Assembly (NCBI RefSeq): GCF_022549695.1 | Contig: NZ_JAKZGS010000004.1 | Location: forward strand, 295,756-359,755 | DNA from: Belliella calami | Lineage (GTDB): Bacteria > Bacteroidota > Bacteroidia > Cytophagales > Cyclobacteriaceae | Length of the DNA stretch: 64,000 nt | Direction: 5' to 3' | Shown: piece after piece, positions 50,689 to 60,080 of the stretch | Layout: each line of letters opens with the position of its first letter | Numbering within the stretch: the first letter of the stretch is position 1 | The notes under the pieces: model-generated | Told to the model about the DNA's origin: nothing | Seen by the model: the letters and a program-made list of their open reading frames with translations, nothing else | Database searches by the model: none | Program-made: the position numbers and the translations under genes

Positions 50689-50729
50689 AAAGAGGCTGTA
50701 CTACTTAAAATAGTACAGCCTCTTTTTTT
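50689..50729 (+). terminator. intrinsic terminator of the coiled-coil protein gene
   Basis: AAAGAGGCTGTACTA (50689-50703) and TAGTACAGCCTCTTT (50711-50725) form a perfect 15-base stem with a 7-base loop and a T run. Confidence 0.95.
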
Positions 50730-50907
50730 GTCTGACTGTGATTTAGGGACAGTGTGAGTAATAAGCTTTCATAACTTCTGTATAGACAAAATGACAGTTT
50801 TTTCTTAAATCCGAGTATAATATCTGTCAATATTTCCGAAAAATTACACAAAATCCAATTGGTTAATTATTTGAGTATTTCAGTGTAACCACAAAATCAA
50901 ACAAAAG

Positions 50908-53523
50908 ATGGATTTCAAACAATTCACTACAAGATCTCAAGAAGCTATCCAAAAGGCTGCCGAGATTGCAATGTCGAGACAGCAGCAAGTAATAGAGCCA
51001 GGTCATTTGCTTAATGGAATCCTTACAGAAGATGAAAACGTAACAGATTTTATTTTCGAAAAATTGGCAGTAAATAAAAAGATTATATCACAAAAGCTGG
51101 AAGATATTATCAAAAGCTACCCAAAAGCTGATGGTCAACAAGCCTATCTTTCAAATGCTACAAATCAAGTATTGAACAAAGCAAAAGATTATCTGAAGAC
51201 CTTTGGTGATGAGTTTGTTGCGATTGAGCATCTGATTTTGGGGATTTTGGCTGGTTCAGACAAGCCTGCGCAAATTTTAAAAGATCAAGGCTTAAAAGAA
51301 AAGTCATTGATAGAAGCGATTAAAGAACTTAGACAAGGAAATAAAGTGACAGACCAAAATGCAGAATCAAAATATAGGGCTTTGGAAAAATATTCCAAAA
51401 ACCTGAACGAACTTGCCAAAAAAGGTAAAATAGACCCAGTAATCGGAAGAGATGAGGAAATCAGGAGAGTCTTACAGATTTTGGCAAGACGGACAAAGAA
51501 CAACCCGATTTTACTCGGTGAGCCAGGAGTTGGAAAAACCGCCATTGTGGAAGGTTTGGCACAAAGGATAGTAAGTGGAGATGTACCGGAAAATCTAAAA
51601 ACCAAGACTTTGATATCCTTGGACATGGGATTACTTGTCGCAGGAGCCAAATATAAAGGTGAGTTTGAAGAAAGGCTCAAAGCTGTGATCAAAGAAGTGA
51701 CTGATTCAGATGGTCAGATCATTCTTTTCATAGATGAAATCCATACTTTGATCGGTGCTGGTGGAGGTGGGGAAGGTGCGATGGATGCTGCCAATCTTCT
51801 GAAACCAGCTTTAGCCAGGGGAGAGCTTCATGCTATTGGAGCTACCACACTCAAAGAGTATCAGAAATATATAGAAAAGGATAAGGCTCTTGAAAGGAGG
51901 TTTCAGGCTGTAATTGTCGATGAGCCAGATGCTGCGGATGCGATTTCCATTCTAAGGGGCATCAAAGATAAATATGAATTACACCATGGTGTGAGAATTA
52001 AAGATGACGCAGTGATATCAGCTGTAGAACTTTCCCAAAGGTATATTTCTGATCGGTTTTTACCTGACAAAGCCATTGATCTCATGGATGAAGCTGCTGC
52101 CAAACTCCGAATGGAAATCGATTCCTTGCCCCAAGAATTAGATGAATTCAACAGAAGAATCATGCAGCTTGAAATTGAACGGGAGGCGATTCGAAGAGAA
52201 AATAATAAAGATAAAGAAACTGTATTGAGTAGAGAGATAGCTGAGCTATCGGAAAAAAGACAAAGTATCAAAGTAAAGTGGGAAAGTGAAAAAGCTGTAA
52301 TCACTGGGATCCGTACAGAAAAGGAAAATATTGACAAACTTAAACTAGAGGCCGAACAAGCTGAACGTGCGGGGGATTTTGGCAAAGTGGCAGAAATCCG
52401 TTACGGCAAGATCGTAGAAGCAGAGAAGAAGCTCGATCTATTCAAGTCCCAATTAGTAGAGATGCAGCAAGGATCTCCACTATTGAAAGAAGAAGTAGAT
52501 CATGAAGATATCGCTGCGGTAGTTTCCAAATGGACTGGAATTCCACTTTCCAAAATGATCCAAAGCGAACGGGAAAAACTACTCTATCTAGAAGAAGAGC
52601 TAGGTAAAAGGGTTGCTGGTCAGACTGAGGCAATCACGGCATTGTCTGACGCCGTGCGTAGAAGTAGGGCTGGATTGCAAGATCCAAAGCGTCCAATAGG
52701 TTCATTTATCTTCATGGGAACTACAGGAGTCGGAAAAACTGAATTGGCAAAAGCTCTTGCAGAGTACCTATTCAATGATGATAACGCCATGGTGAGGATA
52801 GATATGTCAGAATATCAAGAAAGACATGCAGTCAGTAGGCTTGTTGGAGCTCCTCCAGGATATGTAGGCTATGATGAAGGAGGGCAGTTGACAGAAGCAG
52901 TTAGAAGAAAGCCATACTCAGTGGTGTTGTTGGATGAAATAGAAAAAGCCCATCCTGATGTATTCAATATCCTTTTGCAAGTGTTGGACGATGGAAGGCT
53001 TACAGACAATAAAGGAAGAGTCGCTAATTTCAAGAATACAATTATCATCCTCACGACAAATATTGGCTCTAGCTTAATTCAAGAACGTTTTGCAGAAATT
53101 GAAGATTGGAATAAAGAAGAGATCTTGGAAAAAACCAAAACTGAAGTCTATGAACTATTGAAGAAATCGGTTCGTCCAGAATTTCTAAACAGGATTGATG
53201 AAACAATCATGTTTGAGCCACTCACTGAGAAGGTTATCAGAAAAATCGTAGATATTCAGTGGAAAGAAATCCAAAGCCGATTGGCAGATTCAAAGATTGA
53301 TATTGAAGCGACAAAAGAAGTGCTTGATTACTTGGGCAAAGTTGGTTTCGATCCTCAGTTTGGAGCTAGACCACTCAAAAGAACCATGCAAAAACTGGTG
53401 CTGAACGAACTCTCCAAACAGATCTTATCAGGATATATCAAAAATGACTCTGCTGTTCTCGTAGATTTAGATGCAGAAAATCAAGTGTATTTCAAAAATA
53501 TTGAAAATTTATTAGTTAGTTAG
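50908..53523 (+). CDS. clpB: ATP-dependent disaggregase ClpB
   Basis: ClpB dissolves protein aggregates with DnaK after stress. The 871 residues show the Clp N-domain (about 1-145), AAA1 with Walker A Gly-Glu-Pro-Gly-Val-Gly-Lys-Thr (about 205-212), the coiled-coil M-domain that marks ClpB rather than ClpA/C (about 410-525), AAA2 with Gly-Thr-Thr-Gly-Val-Gly-Lys-Thr (about 606-613), and the C-terminal D2-small domain with Gly-Ala-Arg-Pro-Leu-Lys-Arg. No ClpP-binding loop is seen. The 262-base upstream region shows no clear CIRCE-type repeat. A terminator follows. Confidence 0.97.
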   Translation: MDFKQFTTRSQEAIQKAAEIAMSRQQQVIEPGHLLNGILTEDENVTDFIFEKLAVNKKIISQKLEDIIKSYPKADGQQAYLSNATNQVLNKAKDYLKTFGDEFVAIEHLILGILAGSDKPAQILKDQGLKEKSLIEAIKELRQGNKVTDQNAESKYRALEKYSKNLNELAKKGKIDPVIGRDEEIRRVLQILARRTKNNPILLGEPGVGKTAIVEGLAQRIVSGDVPENLKTKTLISLDMGLLVAGAKYKGEFEERLKAVIKEVTDSDGQIILFIDEIHTLIGAGGGGEGAMDAANLLKPALARGELHAIGATTLKEYQKYIEKDKALERRFQAVIVDEPDAADAISILRGIKDKYELHHGVRIKDDAVISAVELSQRYISDRFLPDKAIDLMDEAAAKLRMEIDSLPQELDEFNRRIMQLEIEREAIRRENNKDKETVLSREIAELSEKRQSIKVKWESEKAVITGIRTEKENIDKLKLEAEQAERAGDFGKVAEIRYGKIVEAEKKLDLFKSQLVEMQQGSPLLKEEVDHEDIAAVVSKWTGIPLSKMIQSEREKLLYLEEELGKRVAGQTEAITALSDAVRRSRAGLQDPKRPIGSFIFMGTTGVGKTELAKALAEYLFNDDNAMVRIDMSEYQERHAVSRLVGAPPGYVGYDEGGQLTEAVRRKPYSVVLLDEIEKAHPDVFNILLQVLDDGRLTDNKGRVANFKNTIIILTTNIGSSLIQERFAEIEDWNKEEILEKTKTEVYELLKKSVRPEFLNRIDETIMFEPLTEKVIRKIVDIQWKEIQSRLADSKIDIEATKEVLDYLGKVGFDPQFGARPLKRTMQKLVLNELSKQILSGYIKNDSAVLVDLDAENQVYFKNIENLLVS

Positions 53524-53534
53524 TATTAGTAGTG

Positions 53535-53567
53535 AAGCCTCGGAGCGATTGTTCCGGGGCTTTTTTG
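53535..53567 (+). terminator. intrinsic terminator of clpB
   Basis: AAGCCTCGGA pairs with TCCGGGGCTT (one G-T pair) around an 8-base loop, followed by T residues. Confidence 0.8.
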
Positions 53568-53892
53568 TTTGTCGACCTACCATCCTGCTTGCTAGCCTGT
53601 AGCAACAAATGTACAACACTCTTTGACCATTACTAAATTTCTCCATTACCCAGTTATTATCAAATGTCCTGTGAAGGTGTTTATATGATTGGAAATTGAA
53701 CAGAATGAAAGATGTGGAGTTGGTATGTAAGGCGATGAAAGGGAAAGAATCATTGGGATAATTTAAGAAACTGCAGTGATTGTTGTAATACGCTTTTTTT
53801 AATTTCTTTTCCTAAGGAACAATCCCCGTACAATTTTTGTCAGTTAAAGAAGTAATGTTATATTCAATTTTTAACCTAAAACCATCAAATCA
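53568..53892. other. non-coding stretch between clpB and the M20 gene
   Basis: About 325 bases without a coding region, repeat or convincing promoter box. Nothing notable seen. Confidence 0.4.
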
Positions 53893-55026
53893 ATGGAGAA
53901 AGTGATTTTCAACCAACTCAAAGAATTCAGGAAAACATTGCATCAGAACCCTGAACTATCAGGAGAAGAAAAGGAAACTGCCGCCCGAGTGGCAAATTTT
54001 TTTGAAAAGATTAAGCCAGATTTGACTATCAATAAGCTTGGAGGGCATGGAGTGGCTTTTGTATTTGAAGGGAAAGAGAAAGGAATGACTACCCTTATCA
54101 GGTGTGAGCTTGATGCTTTGCCAATCGTAGAGAACAACAATATAAAGCATCAAAGCAATGTCTCAGGTGTATCGCATTTGTGTGGACATGATGGCCATAT
54201 GGCCATTGTTGCGGGACTAGGTTTGCAGCTCAAAGACCATCGACCCTCAAAAGGTCGGGTAGTATTGCTTTTTCAGCCTTCTGAAGAGACTGGAAAAGGT
54301 GCGGAATCGGTGATTAAGGACAATAAATTTCTCAAAATTAAACCTGATTATGCTTTTGCTCTTCACAATCTCCCAGGATATGACAAAAATCAGATTGTGA
54401 TGAAAAAGGGTGCGTTTGCAGCGGCTTCTGTTGGTATGATAATTAAATTGAAAGGAAGAAATGCCCATGCATCGCATCCAGAAGCTGGCAATAGTCCTGC
54501 AGAAGCAATGTCCAAGATCATCGTCGCTTTACAAAAATTGCCCGATGCCATGAAGAAGTTCACTATGATCACTGTAATCCATGCTAAGCTTGGAGAAGTT
54601 GCTTTTGGGACTACACCTGGAGATGCTACAGTGATGGCGACTTTAAGGGCTTACGAAACTGATACAAGGGATTTGCTCGTCACTTATGCAGAAAAACTTT
54701 GTTCACAAATTTCAAAAGAATATGGACTTGAAATTTCATTTGAATATGTTGAGGGATTTGATGCGACACATAATAGTGAAGAAACATGGGAATATGGTAA
54801 CGAAGCTGCTAAAAAACTAAAGCTTAAGACCAAGCATATCAGAATTCCTTTTCGTTGGTCAGAAGATTTTGGACACTTTTCCAATCATACCAAAACGCTT
54901 CTTTTTGGTCTGGGAGCTGGCAAAAAACAACCACAACTTCATGAAAACAATTATGATTTCCCTGATGATATCATCCCAACTGGAGTAAAGATGTTTGAAG
55001 AAATCATCAATCAAATCCATAGATAA
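53893..55026 (+). CDS. M20-family amidohydrolase (amino-acid deacylase type)
   Basis: This 377-residue zinc hydrolase has Ser-His-Leu-Cys-Gly-His-Asp-Gly-His-Met-Ala (about 95-105), the dizinc ligands and Cys typical of IAA-amino-acid hydrolase/hippuricase types, Pro-Ser-Glu-Glu-Thr-Gly-Lys-Gly-Ala (about 129-137), Leu-His-Asn-Leu-Pro-Gly (about 157-162) and a C-terminal His. A dimerisation domain lies at about 175-285. It removes acyl groups from N-acyl amino acids; the natural substrate is unknown. alr follows 76 bases later on the same strand. Confidence 0.93.
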   Translation: MEKVIFNQLKEFRKTLHQNPELSGEEKETAARVANFFEKIKPDLTINKLGGHGVAFVFEGKEKGMTTLIRCELDALPIVENNNIKHQSNVSGVSHLCGHDGHMAIVAGLGLQLKDHRPSKGRVVLLFQPSEETGKGAESVIKDNKFLKIKPDYAFALHNLPGYDKNQIVMKKGAFAAASVGMIIKLKGRNAHASHPEAGNSPAEAMSKIIVALQKLPDAMKKFTMITVIHAKLGEVAFGTTPGDATVMATLRAYETDTRDLLVTYAEKLCSQISKEYGLEISFEYVEGFDATHNSEETWEYGNEAAKKLKLKTKHIRIPFRWSEDFGHFSNHTKTLLFGLGAGKKQPQLHENNYDFPDDIIPTGVKMFEEIINQIHR

Positions 55027-55102
55027 AGTTTCTTCAGTTTCCTGAAAGTCATAACAACAATCCATTTTCCCTGTTTTTTCATCAGGGTCTATCAAGCCAT
55101 TT

Positions 55103-56257
55103 ATGAATCATACTTCCTATATCGAAATAAGCAAATCAGCTTATAAAAAAAATATTCAATTCTTGAGATCTGAAGTGGGTGAAAATACCACGATCTCAGC
55201 AGTGATCAAGGGAAATGCCTATGGTCATGGGATCGAAAACATAGTACCTATAGCAGAAGGTGTTGGTATTCGACACTTCAGTGCATTCAGTGCAGCGGAA
55301 GCGCTCAGGGCTTACAATGCAAGTAAAAAGCAATCTGAAATAATGATTATGGGAATGCTTGAAAATTCTGATTTGGTGGAATTGATAGAGAAGGGTATTA
55401 GTTTTTTTGTATTCGAGTTTGATAGACTTGAAGAAGCAATCAAAGTTTCAAAAAAACTTCGGCTCAAAGCCAAAGTGCACATTGAAGTAGAAACTGGGTT
55501 TCACCGAACTGGTTTTGAATGGGAAGACAGAGAAAAATTACATAAAATCCTGAATTCAAATCTAGACCATTTGATTCTTGCTGGTCTATGCACCCATTAT
55601 GCTGGAGCAGAAAGTGTGTCGAATTATGTGAGGGTTAGGGACCAAATAAAAAAGTATTTGGCCTACAAAGATTGGCTTCTCGAAAAAGGTCTTGAATTTG
55701 AAAAGTTTCATTCGGCTTGTTCAGCGGCTACATTCAGTTATCCCGAAACAATCATGGATATGGTAAGAATAGGAATAGCATCTTATGGATTTTGGCCCAC
55801 CCAAGAGACTTACATGTACAAATTCAAGACATTACCTGAAAACAACAAAAACCCACTGAAGCGCTTGATCAATTGGAAAAGTACGATCATGAGTTTGAAA
55901 AAAGTCAAGATGGGAGACTTTATCGGTTACGGCTCCAGCTACATGGCTCCAAGAGACATGGTTATCGCACTAATACCAATTGGATATTCCAATGGCTTTA
56001 GCAGATTGCTAAGCAATCAGGGAAAGGTTTTGATTTCTGGTAAGATCGTGTCTGTGGTAGGTACAGTGACTATGAACAGCATCGCTGTCGACATTACAGA
56101 TCTGAGCGGTGTCAAGAAAGGTGATGAAGTAGTATTAATAGGTAAGCAAAAGAAAAATGAAATCACAGTAGCTTCATTTGGTGAGTCCACACAGCAGGTA
56201 AACTATGAATTGCTTACCCGTCTGCCTTTAGACATCCCTAGAGAGGTTATTGCGTGA
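55103..56257 (+). CDS. alr: alanine racemase
   Basis: Alr makes D-alanine from L-alanine for peptidoglycan. The 384 residues show the PLP lysine in Ala-Val-Ile-Lys-Gly-Asn-Ala-Tyr-Gly-His-Gly (about 34-44), the Glu-Thr-Gly-Phe-His-Arg-Thr-Gly loop (about 131-138) and the catalytic Tyr in Gly-Tyr-Gly-Ser-Ser-Tyr (about 272-277). The Val-Ile-Ala-Leu-Ile-Pro-Ile-Gly-Tyr-Ser-Asn-Gly strand and a C-terminal beta domain with Thr-Val-Thr-Met-Asn-Ser follow. Relative to the common Lys-Ala-Asp-Ala-Tyr-Gly-His-Gly motif it has Gly-Asn in place of Ala-Asp, seen in other members too. It may be co-transcribed with the M20 gene. Confidence 0.94.
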   Translation: MNHTSYIEISKSAYKKNIQFLRSEVGENTTISAVIKGNAYGHGIENIVPIAEGVGIRHFSAFSAAEALRAYNASKKQSEIMIMGMLENSDLVELIEKGISFFVFEFDRLEEAIKVSKKLRLKAKVHIEVETGFHRTGFEWEDREKLHKILNSNLDHLILAGLCTHYAGAESVSNYVRVRDQIKKYLAYKDWLLEKGLEFEKFHSACSAATFSYPETIMDMVRIGIASYGFWPTQETYMYKFKTLPENNKNPLKRLINWKSTIMSLKKVKMGDFIGYGSSYMAPRDMVIALIPIGYSNGFSRLLSNQGKVLISGKIVSVVGTVTMNSIAVDITDLSGVKKGDEVVLIGKQKKNEITVASFGESTQQVNYELLTRLPLDIPREVIA

Positions 56258-56278
56258 TTTTATTTTCTAAATTTTTTA

Positions 56279-57358
56279 TTAAGCTGCTTGTCCAGCTTTT
56301 TTAAGGAAGTTGTAGTGAGACTTTAGCGCAGAAAAAAACGATTCATTGTCATGATAAGGCAAGTCAAACTCGTGTGCCGTTTCTTTGACTATTTCTGAGA
56401 TAGCTGGATAGTGTATGTGGCAGATTTTTGGGAAGAGGTGATGCTCTACTTGAAAATTCAAGCCACCACAAACAAAAGCTGCCAATTTGCTTTTTCTGGC
56501 AAAGTTTGCAGTCGTTCTCATCTGGTGTGCTGCCCAAGACTCTTCGATGTTTTCATCTTCTTTCGGATGTGGAATATGTGTCTCTTCTACTAGATGTGCC
56601 AATTGAAATACCAACCCCAAGACCAATCCCATAGTGAAATTCATAGCCAAATAACCAATCAAAAATTGCCACCAAGTGATATCCATAATTACTAATGGCA
56701 AGATAATGTACATTGTGTAATACAAAACCTTATAGAAGAACAAGTTGAAATATTCAATTTTTGGATGGTTGTTGACATGTGCCCCAATCCTCGTTTGGAA
56801 AAATTTGACATAATCCTTTCTGAAAAACCAAGAAATAGAAGCAAGAGAATATAGGAAGAAAGCATAAAAATGTTGATACCTGTGTATTGGTTTGATCTCT
56901 TCATCCTTAGAAACACGAATCAAGCCAGGAGCCACGTCCAAATCACCATCATGACCCATAATATTGGTATATGTATGGTGTACTTTGTTATGTGTTATTT
57001 TCCAAATATAAACGTTGGCACCGATCAAATTGAAGATATATCCCAGAGAATTGTTGACCCATTGTTTTTTGGAATAGGAGCCATGTAAGGCATCATGACA
57101 AATATTAAAACCTATAAATGACATGGTAGCGCCAAGTCCTATTGCTAACAAAAGACTGCCCCAAAGGGAAAATGCTTCAAAAAGAATCAGAAAGTAGAAA
57201 GAAACAAACAGAGTAAGGTATAGAATGGTCTTGAATACCATCAGACCATTGGCAGTTTTAGATATATTATTACTTTGGAAATAATGGTCAATTCTAGATT
57301 TAATCGTAGCAAAAAACTGAGAATTGTTCGAGTCGACGAACTTGATGGATTGGTTCAT
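56279..57358 (-). CDS. membrane fatty acid desaturase, front-end type
   Basis: This 359-residue membrane desaturase has three histidine boxes: His-Asp-Ala-Leu-His-Gly (about 90-95), His-Lys-Val-His-His-Thr-Tyr-Thr-Asn (about 124-132) and Gln-Val-Glu-His-His-Leu-Phe-Pro (about 309-316). Gln instead of His as the first residue of the third box is the mark of front-end (delta-5/6) desaturases. Four hydrophobic segments fit the fold. There is no cytochrome b5 domain. It acts on acyl-CoA or lipid-bound acyl chains and complements the soluble acyl-ACP desaturase at 43 kb. Confidence 0.93.
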   Translation of the reverse strand: MNQSIKFVDSNNSQFFATIKSRIDHYFQSNNISKTANGLMVFKTILYLTLFVSFYFLILFEAFSLWGSLLLAIGLGATMSFIGFNICHDALHGSYSKKQWVNNSLGYIFNLIGANVYIWKITHNKVHHTYTNIMGHDGDLDVAPGLIRVSKDEEIKPIHRYQHFYAFFLYSLASISWFFRKDYVKFFQTRIGAHVNNHPKIEYFNLFFYKVLYYTMYIILPLVIMDITWWQFLIGYLAMNFTMGLVLGLVFQLAHLVEETHIPHPKEDENIEESWAAHQMRTTANFARKSKLAAFVCGGLNFQVEHHLFPKICHIHYPAISEIVKETAHEFDLPYHDNESFFSALKSHYNFLKKAGQAA

Positions 57359-57532
57359 ATTGGTAATTGGAATAATTTAATTTATGATGGCTGGGTATGG
57401 CCTTTTTGTAAGTTTACCATTTGAATTGTTTTCAATCAGCTTCCTTACTTCACAGAATTAAGATATTCTTGGCCTTGCTAGGACTTGCGTTAAAATAGTA
57501 ATGTGAACTGTTTTAAAGTTAGGGAATAAATA

Positions 57533-58027
57533 TTAGTAAGCCAAAATCTTCTTTAAATCTGCTGGTGAATAATTGACAGATTTAAGGGTTTTTCTATCTC
57601 CCTCTCTAAAGACTAGATAAAGTTCCCCTTCCTTTTCATAGAAACAAGAAACTCCTTTGTCTTGATAATGTTTGACAGTCGTTTCTGCTTCAGAAATGTC
57701 TTTACAAGCCTTACTCATGTTAGAACGCTGTACCTCGTCAAATAATTCCTTGAATCTATCTGCCAAACCGAATTCCAATATGGCTCCCGAGAGTACGTAT
57801 TGTATATCACATAACGCATCTGCTACTTCCACCAAATCATTGGTCGCTATGGCCTCCTCTAGCTCCTTTAGTTCTTCTGCAATCAGTGATACACGCAAGT
57901 CACACCTCTTTTTGTCGGGAATCTGTGGACTTGTAAGGATTGGGTGCTTGAAGGTTTGATGAAATTCAGCGACTGCCGAAAGTGTACTCGGTTCTACCAT
58001 AAGAGAATGGGTTTTTGTTTTATGCAA
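57533..58027 (-). CDS. MazG-like nucleotide pyrophosphohydrolase
   Basis: The 164-residue all-alpha protein shows the metal-binding pattern Leu-Ile-Ala-Glu-Glu-Leu-Lys-Glu-Leu-Glu-Glu-Ala (about 49-60) and Glu-Val-Ala-Asp-Ala-Leu-Cys-Asp (about 67-74), the EExxE-12-28-ExxD signature of MazG/dUTPase-type enzymes. The C-terminal part adds about 60 residues with a small beta unit. It should hydrolyse nucleoside triphosphates or phosphoribosyl nucleotides to monophosphates; the substrate is not decided. A shorter start at residue 10 (Met-Val-Glu-Pro) is possible. Confidence 0.85.
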   Translation of the reverse strand: MHKTKTHSLMVEPSTLSAVAEFHQTFKHPILTSPQIPDKKRCDLRVSLIAEELKELEEAIATNDLVEVADALCDIQYVLSGAILEFGLADRFKELFDEVQRSNMSKACKDISEAETTVKHYQDKGVSCFYEKEGELYLVFREGDRKTLKSVNYSPADLKKILAY

Positions 58028-58050
58028 TTGAATTTAATCTTAAAGAAAAC

Positions 58051-58080
58051 AAAAAAGGCCGAAATTTAACGGCCTTTTTT
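58051..58080. terminator. intrinsic terminator between two minus-strand genes
   Basis: AAAAAAGGCCG and CGGCCTTTTTT form an 11-base stem with an 8-base loop. It ends transcription of the lipoprotein gene at 58123-58905 on the minus strand and is nearly symmetric. Confidence 0.85.
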
Positions 58081-58122
58081 CAAAAAAATATTTCTTGAAG
58101 AATGTATTTGGGAAACTATGTT

Positions 58123-58905
58123 TTATTTTTTCTTCAGAACAACTGACGACTCAATGTTACTTTCTATTCTAGATAAAATAGTAGCATTCCCATCAGCACT
58201 ATTTGGACCTATATCGATTCTTCCATCAGAATTTGCATCTACAGCAGTGCTGAAATCTATTCCTGCAAAAAGCTTACTCATGTCAAATGTAAGAACCATT
58301 TCAGTTTCACCATCTACTTCTATTCCTGTTGCATTTTCAGATTTAGCTTTTAGAAGCTTTTCATTTGTCAGCCAAATTGTAGCTACTTTCCCATCAATTT
58401 CACCTGCGATCCAGAGAGATTTTTCGAACATTGGGTCATTTTCATTTCCTTCTGTCTTTTTGAATAGTCTAAAATCAACCTCTGTGTAGTTTCCATCAGG
58501 GCTTCTGCCTTCTGCGAGTGTAGAAACCGCCACATTGCCATTGTTTACAAGGATGAGGTTTCTCGACTTTGAAGCTTCTGTATGGAATGTCGTATTTACA
58601 TTTGTTTTGAATGTAATGTCTCCGATGCTTATTCCAGCCAAAAGATCCGCTTTAGCAGCATATTTCATTTCGACGTCCTTTGTTCCAACAGAAAACTGGC
58701 TTACTTCAAATCCATTCACATTCACCCTTTCATTGATACGGGCGCCAGCAGTATTGTTATTGGAAGCTGTAGCACTTAGCGCTACATTGCTTTGTGGTTC
58801 ATTTGCATTTACATCATCATCTTCAGTACAAGAAAAGGAGATTAGCCCGATAGCTAGAGCAAAAGCAATTTTTTGATAGTTTTTCATTAAAATTTTCATC
58901 TTCAT
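58123..58905 (-). CDS. lipoprotein of unknown function
   Basis: A 260-residue protein with lipobox Leu-Ile-Ser-Phe-Ser-Cys-Thr-Glu-Asp-Asp-Asp (Cys near residue 26; start could also be Met-Lys-Asn at residue 7). The mature part is a beta-rich domain, with Ser-Phe/Leu-Arg-Leu-Phe-Lys-Lys-Thr-Glu and, near residue 225, Asp-Ala-Asn-Ser-Asp-Gly-Arg-Ile-Asp. The latter is a DxDxDG-like calcium loop (Asp-x-Asn-x-Asp-Gly) as in dockerin/EF-hand repeats, here single. No family recognised. The Asp after the lipid cysteine region may help surface sorting. Its own terminator follows. Confidence 0.75.
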   Translation of the reverse strand: MKMKILMKNYQKIAFALAIGLISFSCTEDDDVNANEPQSNVALSATASNNNTAGARINERVNVNGFEVSQFSVGTKDVEMKYAAKADLLAGISIGDITFKTNVNTTFHTEASKSRNLILVNNGNVAVSTLAEGRSPDGNYTEVDFRLFKKTEGNENDPMFEKSLWIAGEIDGKVATIWLTNEKLLKAKSENATGIEVDGETEMVLTFDMSKLFAGIDFSTAVDANSDGRIDIGPNSADGNATILSRIESNIESSVVLKKK

Positions 58906-59112
58906 AATAAGTTGGTTTAGAACCGTACCTACGCAATGCCTATGCCAACGATTGGATTAAAAAATGACATTATATTGAGATTTTAGACCTTTTTACTGTT
59001 AACTTTTACTTGGAGGAGTAAAAACAATAAGTTTAGTCTTTATCTGCAACCACATTTTGCCTAATGCACCAAATATCAAGAAACAAAAAATCGAAAATTA
59101 TAGATGAAATGA
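58906..59112. other. upstream region of the lipoprotein gene
   Basis: With the following hairpin the full gap to the superoxide dismutase gene is 407 bases. No gene is seen. The start-proximal part would hold the lipoprotein promoter, but no good TAnnTTTG match was found. Confidence 0.35.
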
Positions 59113-59158
59113 AAAAGGTGAAAGTAAAAAGAACACATCTTTTCAACTTTCACCTTTT
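59113..59158 (-). terminator. probable terminator of the superoxide dismutase gene
   Basis: AAAAGGTGAAAGT (59113-59125) and ACTTTCACCTTTT (59146-59158) form a 13-base perfect stem with a 20-base loop. On the minus strand it lies 155 bases after the stop and a short T run follows. Confidence 0.5.
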
Positions 59159-59312
59159 GACTATTTTTATTTAAATATTATGACTATCCGATTACATTCA
59201 AAAAGATATACAAAATGAAATGCATTAGATCAATCGATACCCATACAACTATTTGATTAATAACATTTTTACGCTGTGGAATAAACAAAGATAATCAGCA
59301 TAAATCAAGAAA

Positions 59313-60080
59313 TTAAGTCAAGGCGTCAAACCTTTCAGATACAGCTTTCCAATTGATGACATTCCACCAATTCCCTATGTAGCCACCTCTATCGTTCATG
59401 TATTTCAAGTAGTAGGCATGCTCCCATACATCTATTCCCAGCAAAGGAGTACCCTTGAAATCGGAAACATCCATCAATGGATTGTCTTGGTTTGGTGTAG
59501 AACCTACAGCGAGCTTTTGGTCATTTCCAACTACTAACCATGCCCAGCCTGATCCAAACCTCGTTTTACCGGCATCTTCAAATTTTTTGACAAATTCATC
59601 GAAGCTACCAAACTCAGCGTCTATTGCTGCAGCAAGATCTCCTTCTGGCTTCCCTCCAGCATCTGGTCCCATTGTTTTCCAAAACAATTCGTGATTATAA
59701 TGTCCACCTGCGTTATTGCGCATTTTTGTAGAGTACTTTGATATATTCATCAAGACATCTTCAAGTGGTTTGCTCACATCTACACCTTCTTCGGCAGCTG
59801 CTTCGGCTAAGTTTTTGGCATAGCCAGCAGCGTGCTTAGTATGATGGATTTCCATTGTCATGGCGTCAATATGTGGTTCGAGTGCATTGTAATCATATGC
59901 GAGTTGATTTTGGTCAAAGCCAGTACTTAGCATTATTTTTTCTTCTTCGCTGGCTCCACCTCCACAAGCTGAAAGAAAAGCTGAACCAATGACACTGGAT
60001 CCAAGGCCTAGGGCAAATGTAGCTTTAGAACTTTGACTCAAAAATACTCTTCTTGATACATTAAAGGATGATTTTTTCAT
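59313..60080 (-). CDS. Fe/Mn superoxide dismutase, Tat-exported lipoprotein
   Basis: The 255-residue protein has an N-terminal twin-arginine motif, Val-Ser-Arg-Arg-Val-Phe-Leu (about 8-14), a hydrophobic stretch and a lipobox Leu-Ser-Ala-Cys-Gly (Cys near residue 39). It should be folded with its metal in the cytoplasm, exported by Tat and lipidated. The SOD domain has the metal ligands in Leu-Glu-Pro-His-Ile (about 67-71), His-Tyr-Asn-His-Glu-Leu-Phe-Trp (about 126-133) and Asp-Val-Trp-Glu-His-Ala-Tyr (about 216-222). It detoxifies superoxide outside the cytoplasm. Fe or Mn cannot be told with certainty. Most SODs are cytoplasmic or Sec-exported, so the leader is notable. Confidence 0.93.
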   Translation of the reverse strand: MKKSSFNVSRRVFLSQSSKATFALGLGSSVIGSAFLSACGGGASEEEKIMLSTGFDQNQLAYDYNALEPHIDAMTMEIHHTKHAAGYAKNLAEAAAEEGVDVSKPLEDVLMNISKYSTKMRNNAGGHYNHELFWKTMGPDAGGKPEGDLAAAIDAEFGSFDEFVKKFEDAGKTRFGSGWAWLVVGNDQKLAVGSTPNQDNPLMDVSDFKGTPLLGIDVWEHAYYLKYMNDRGGYIGNWWNVINWKAVSERFDALT

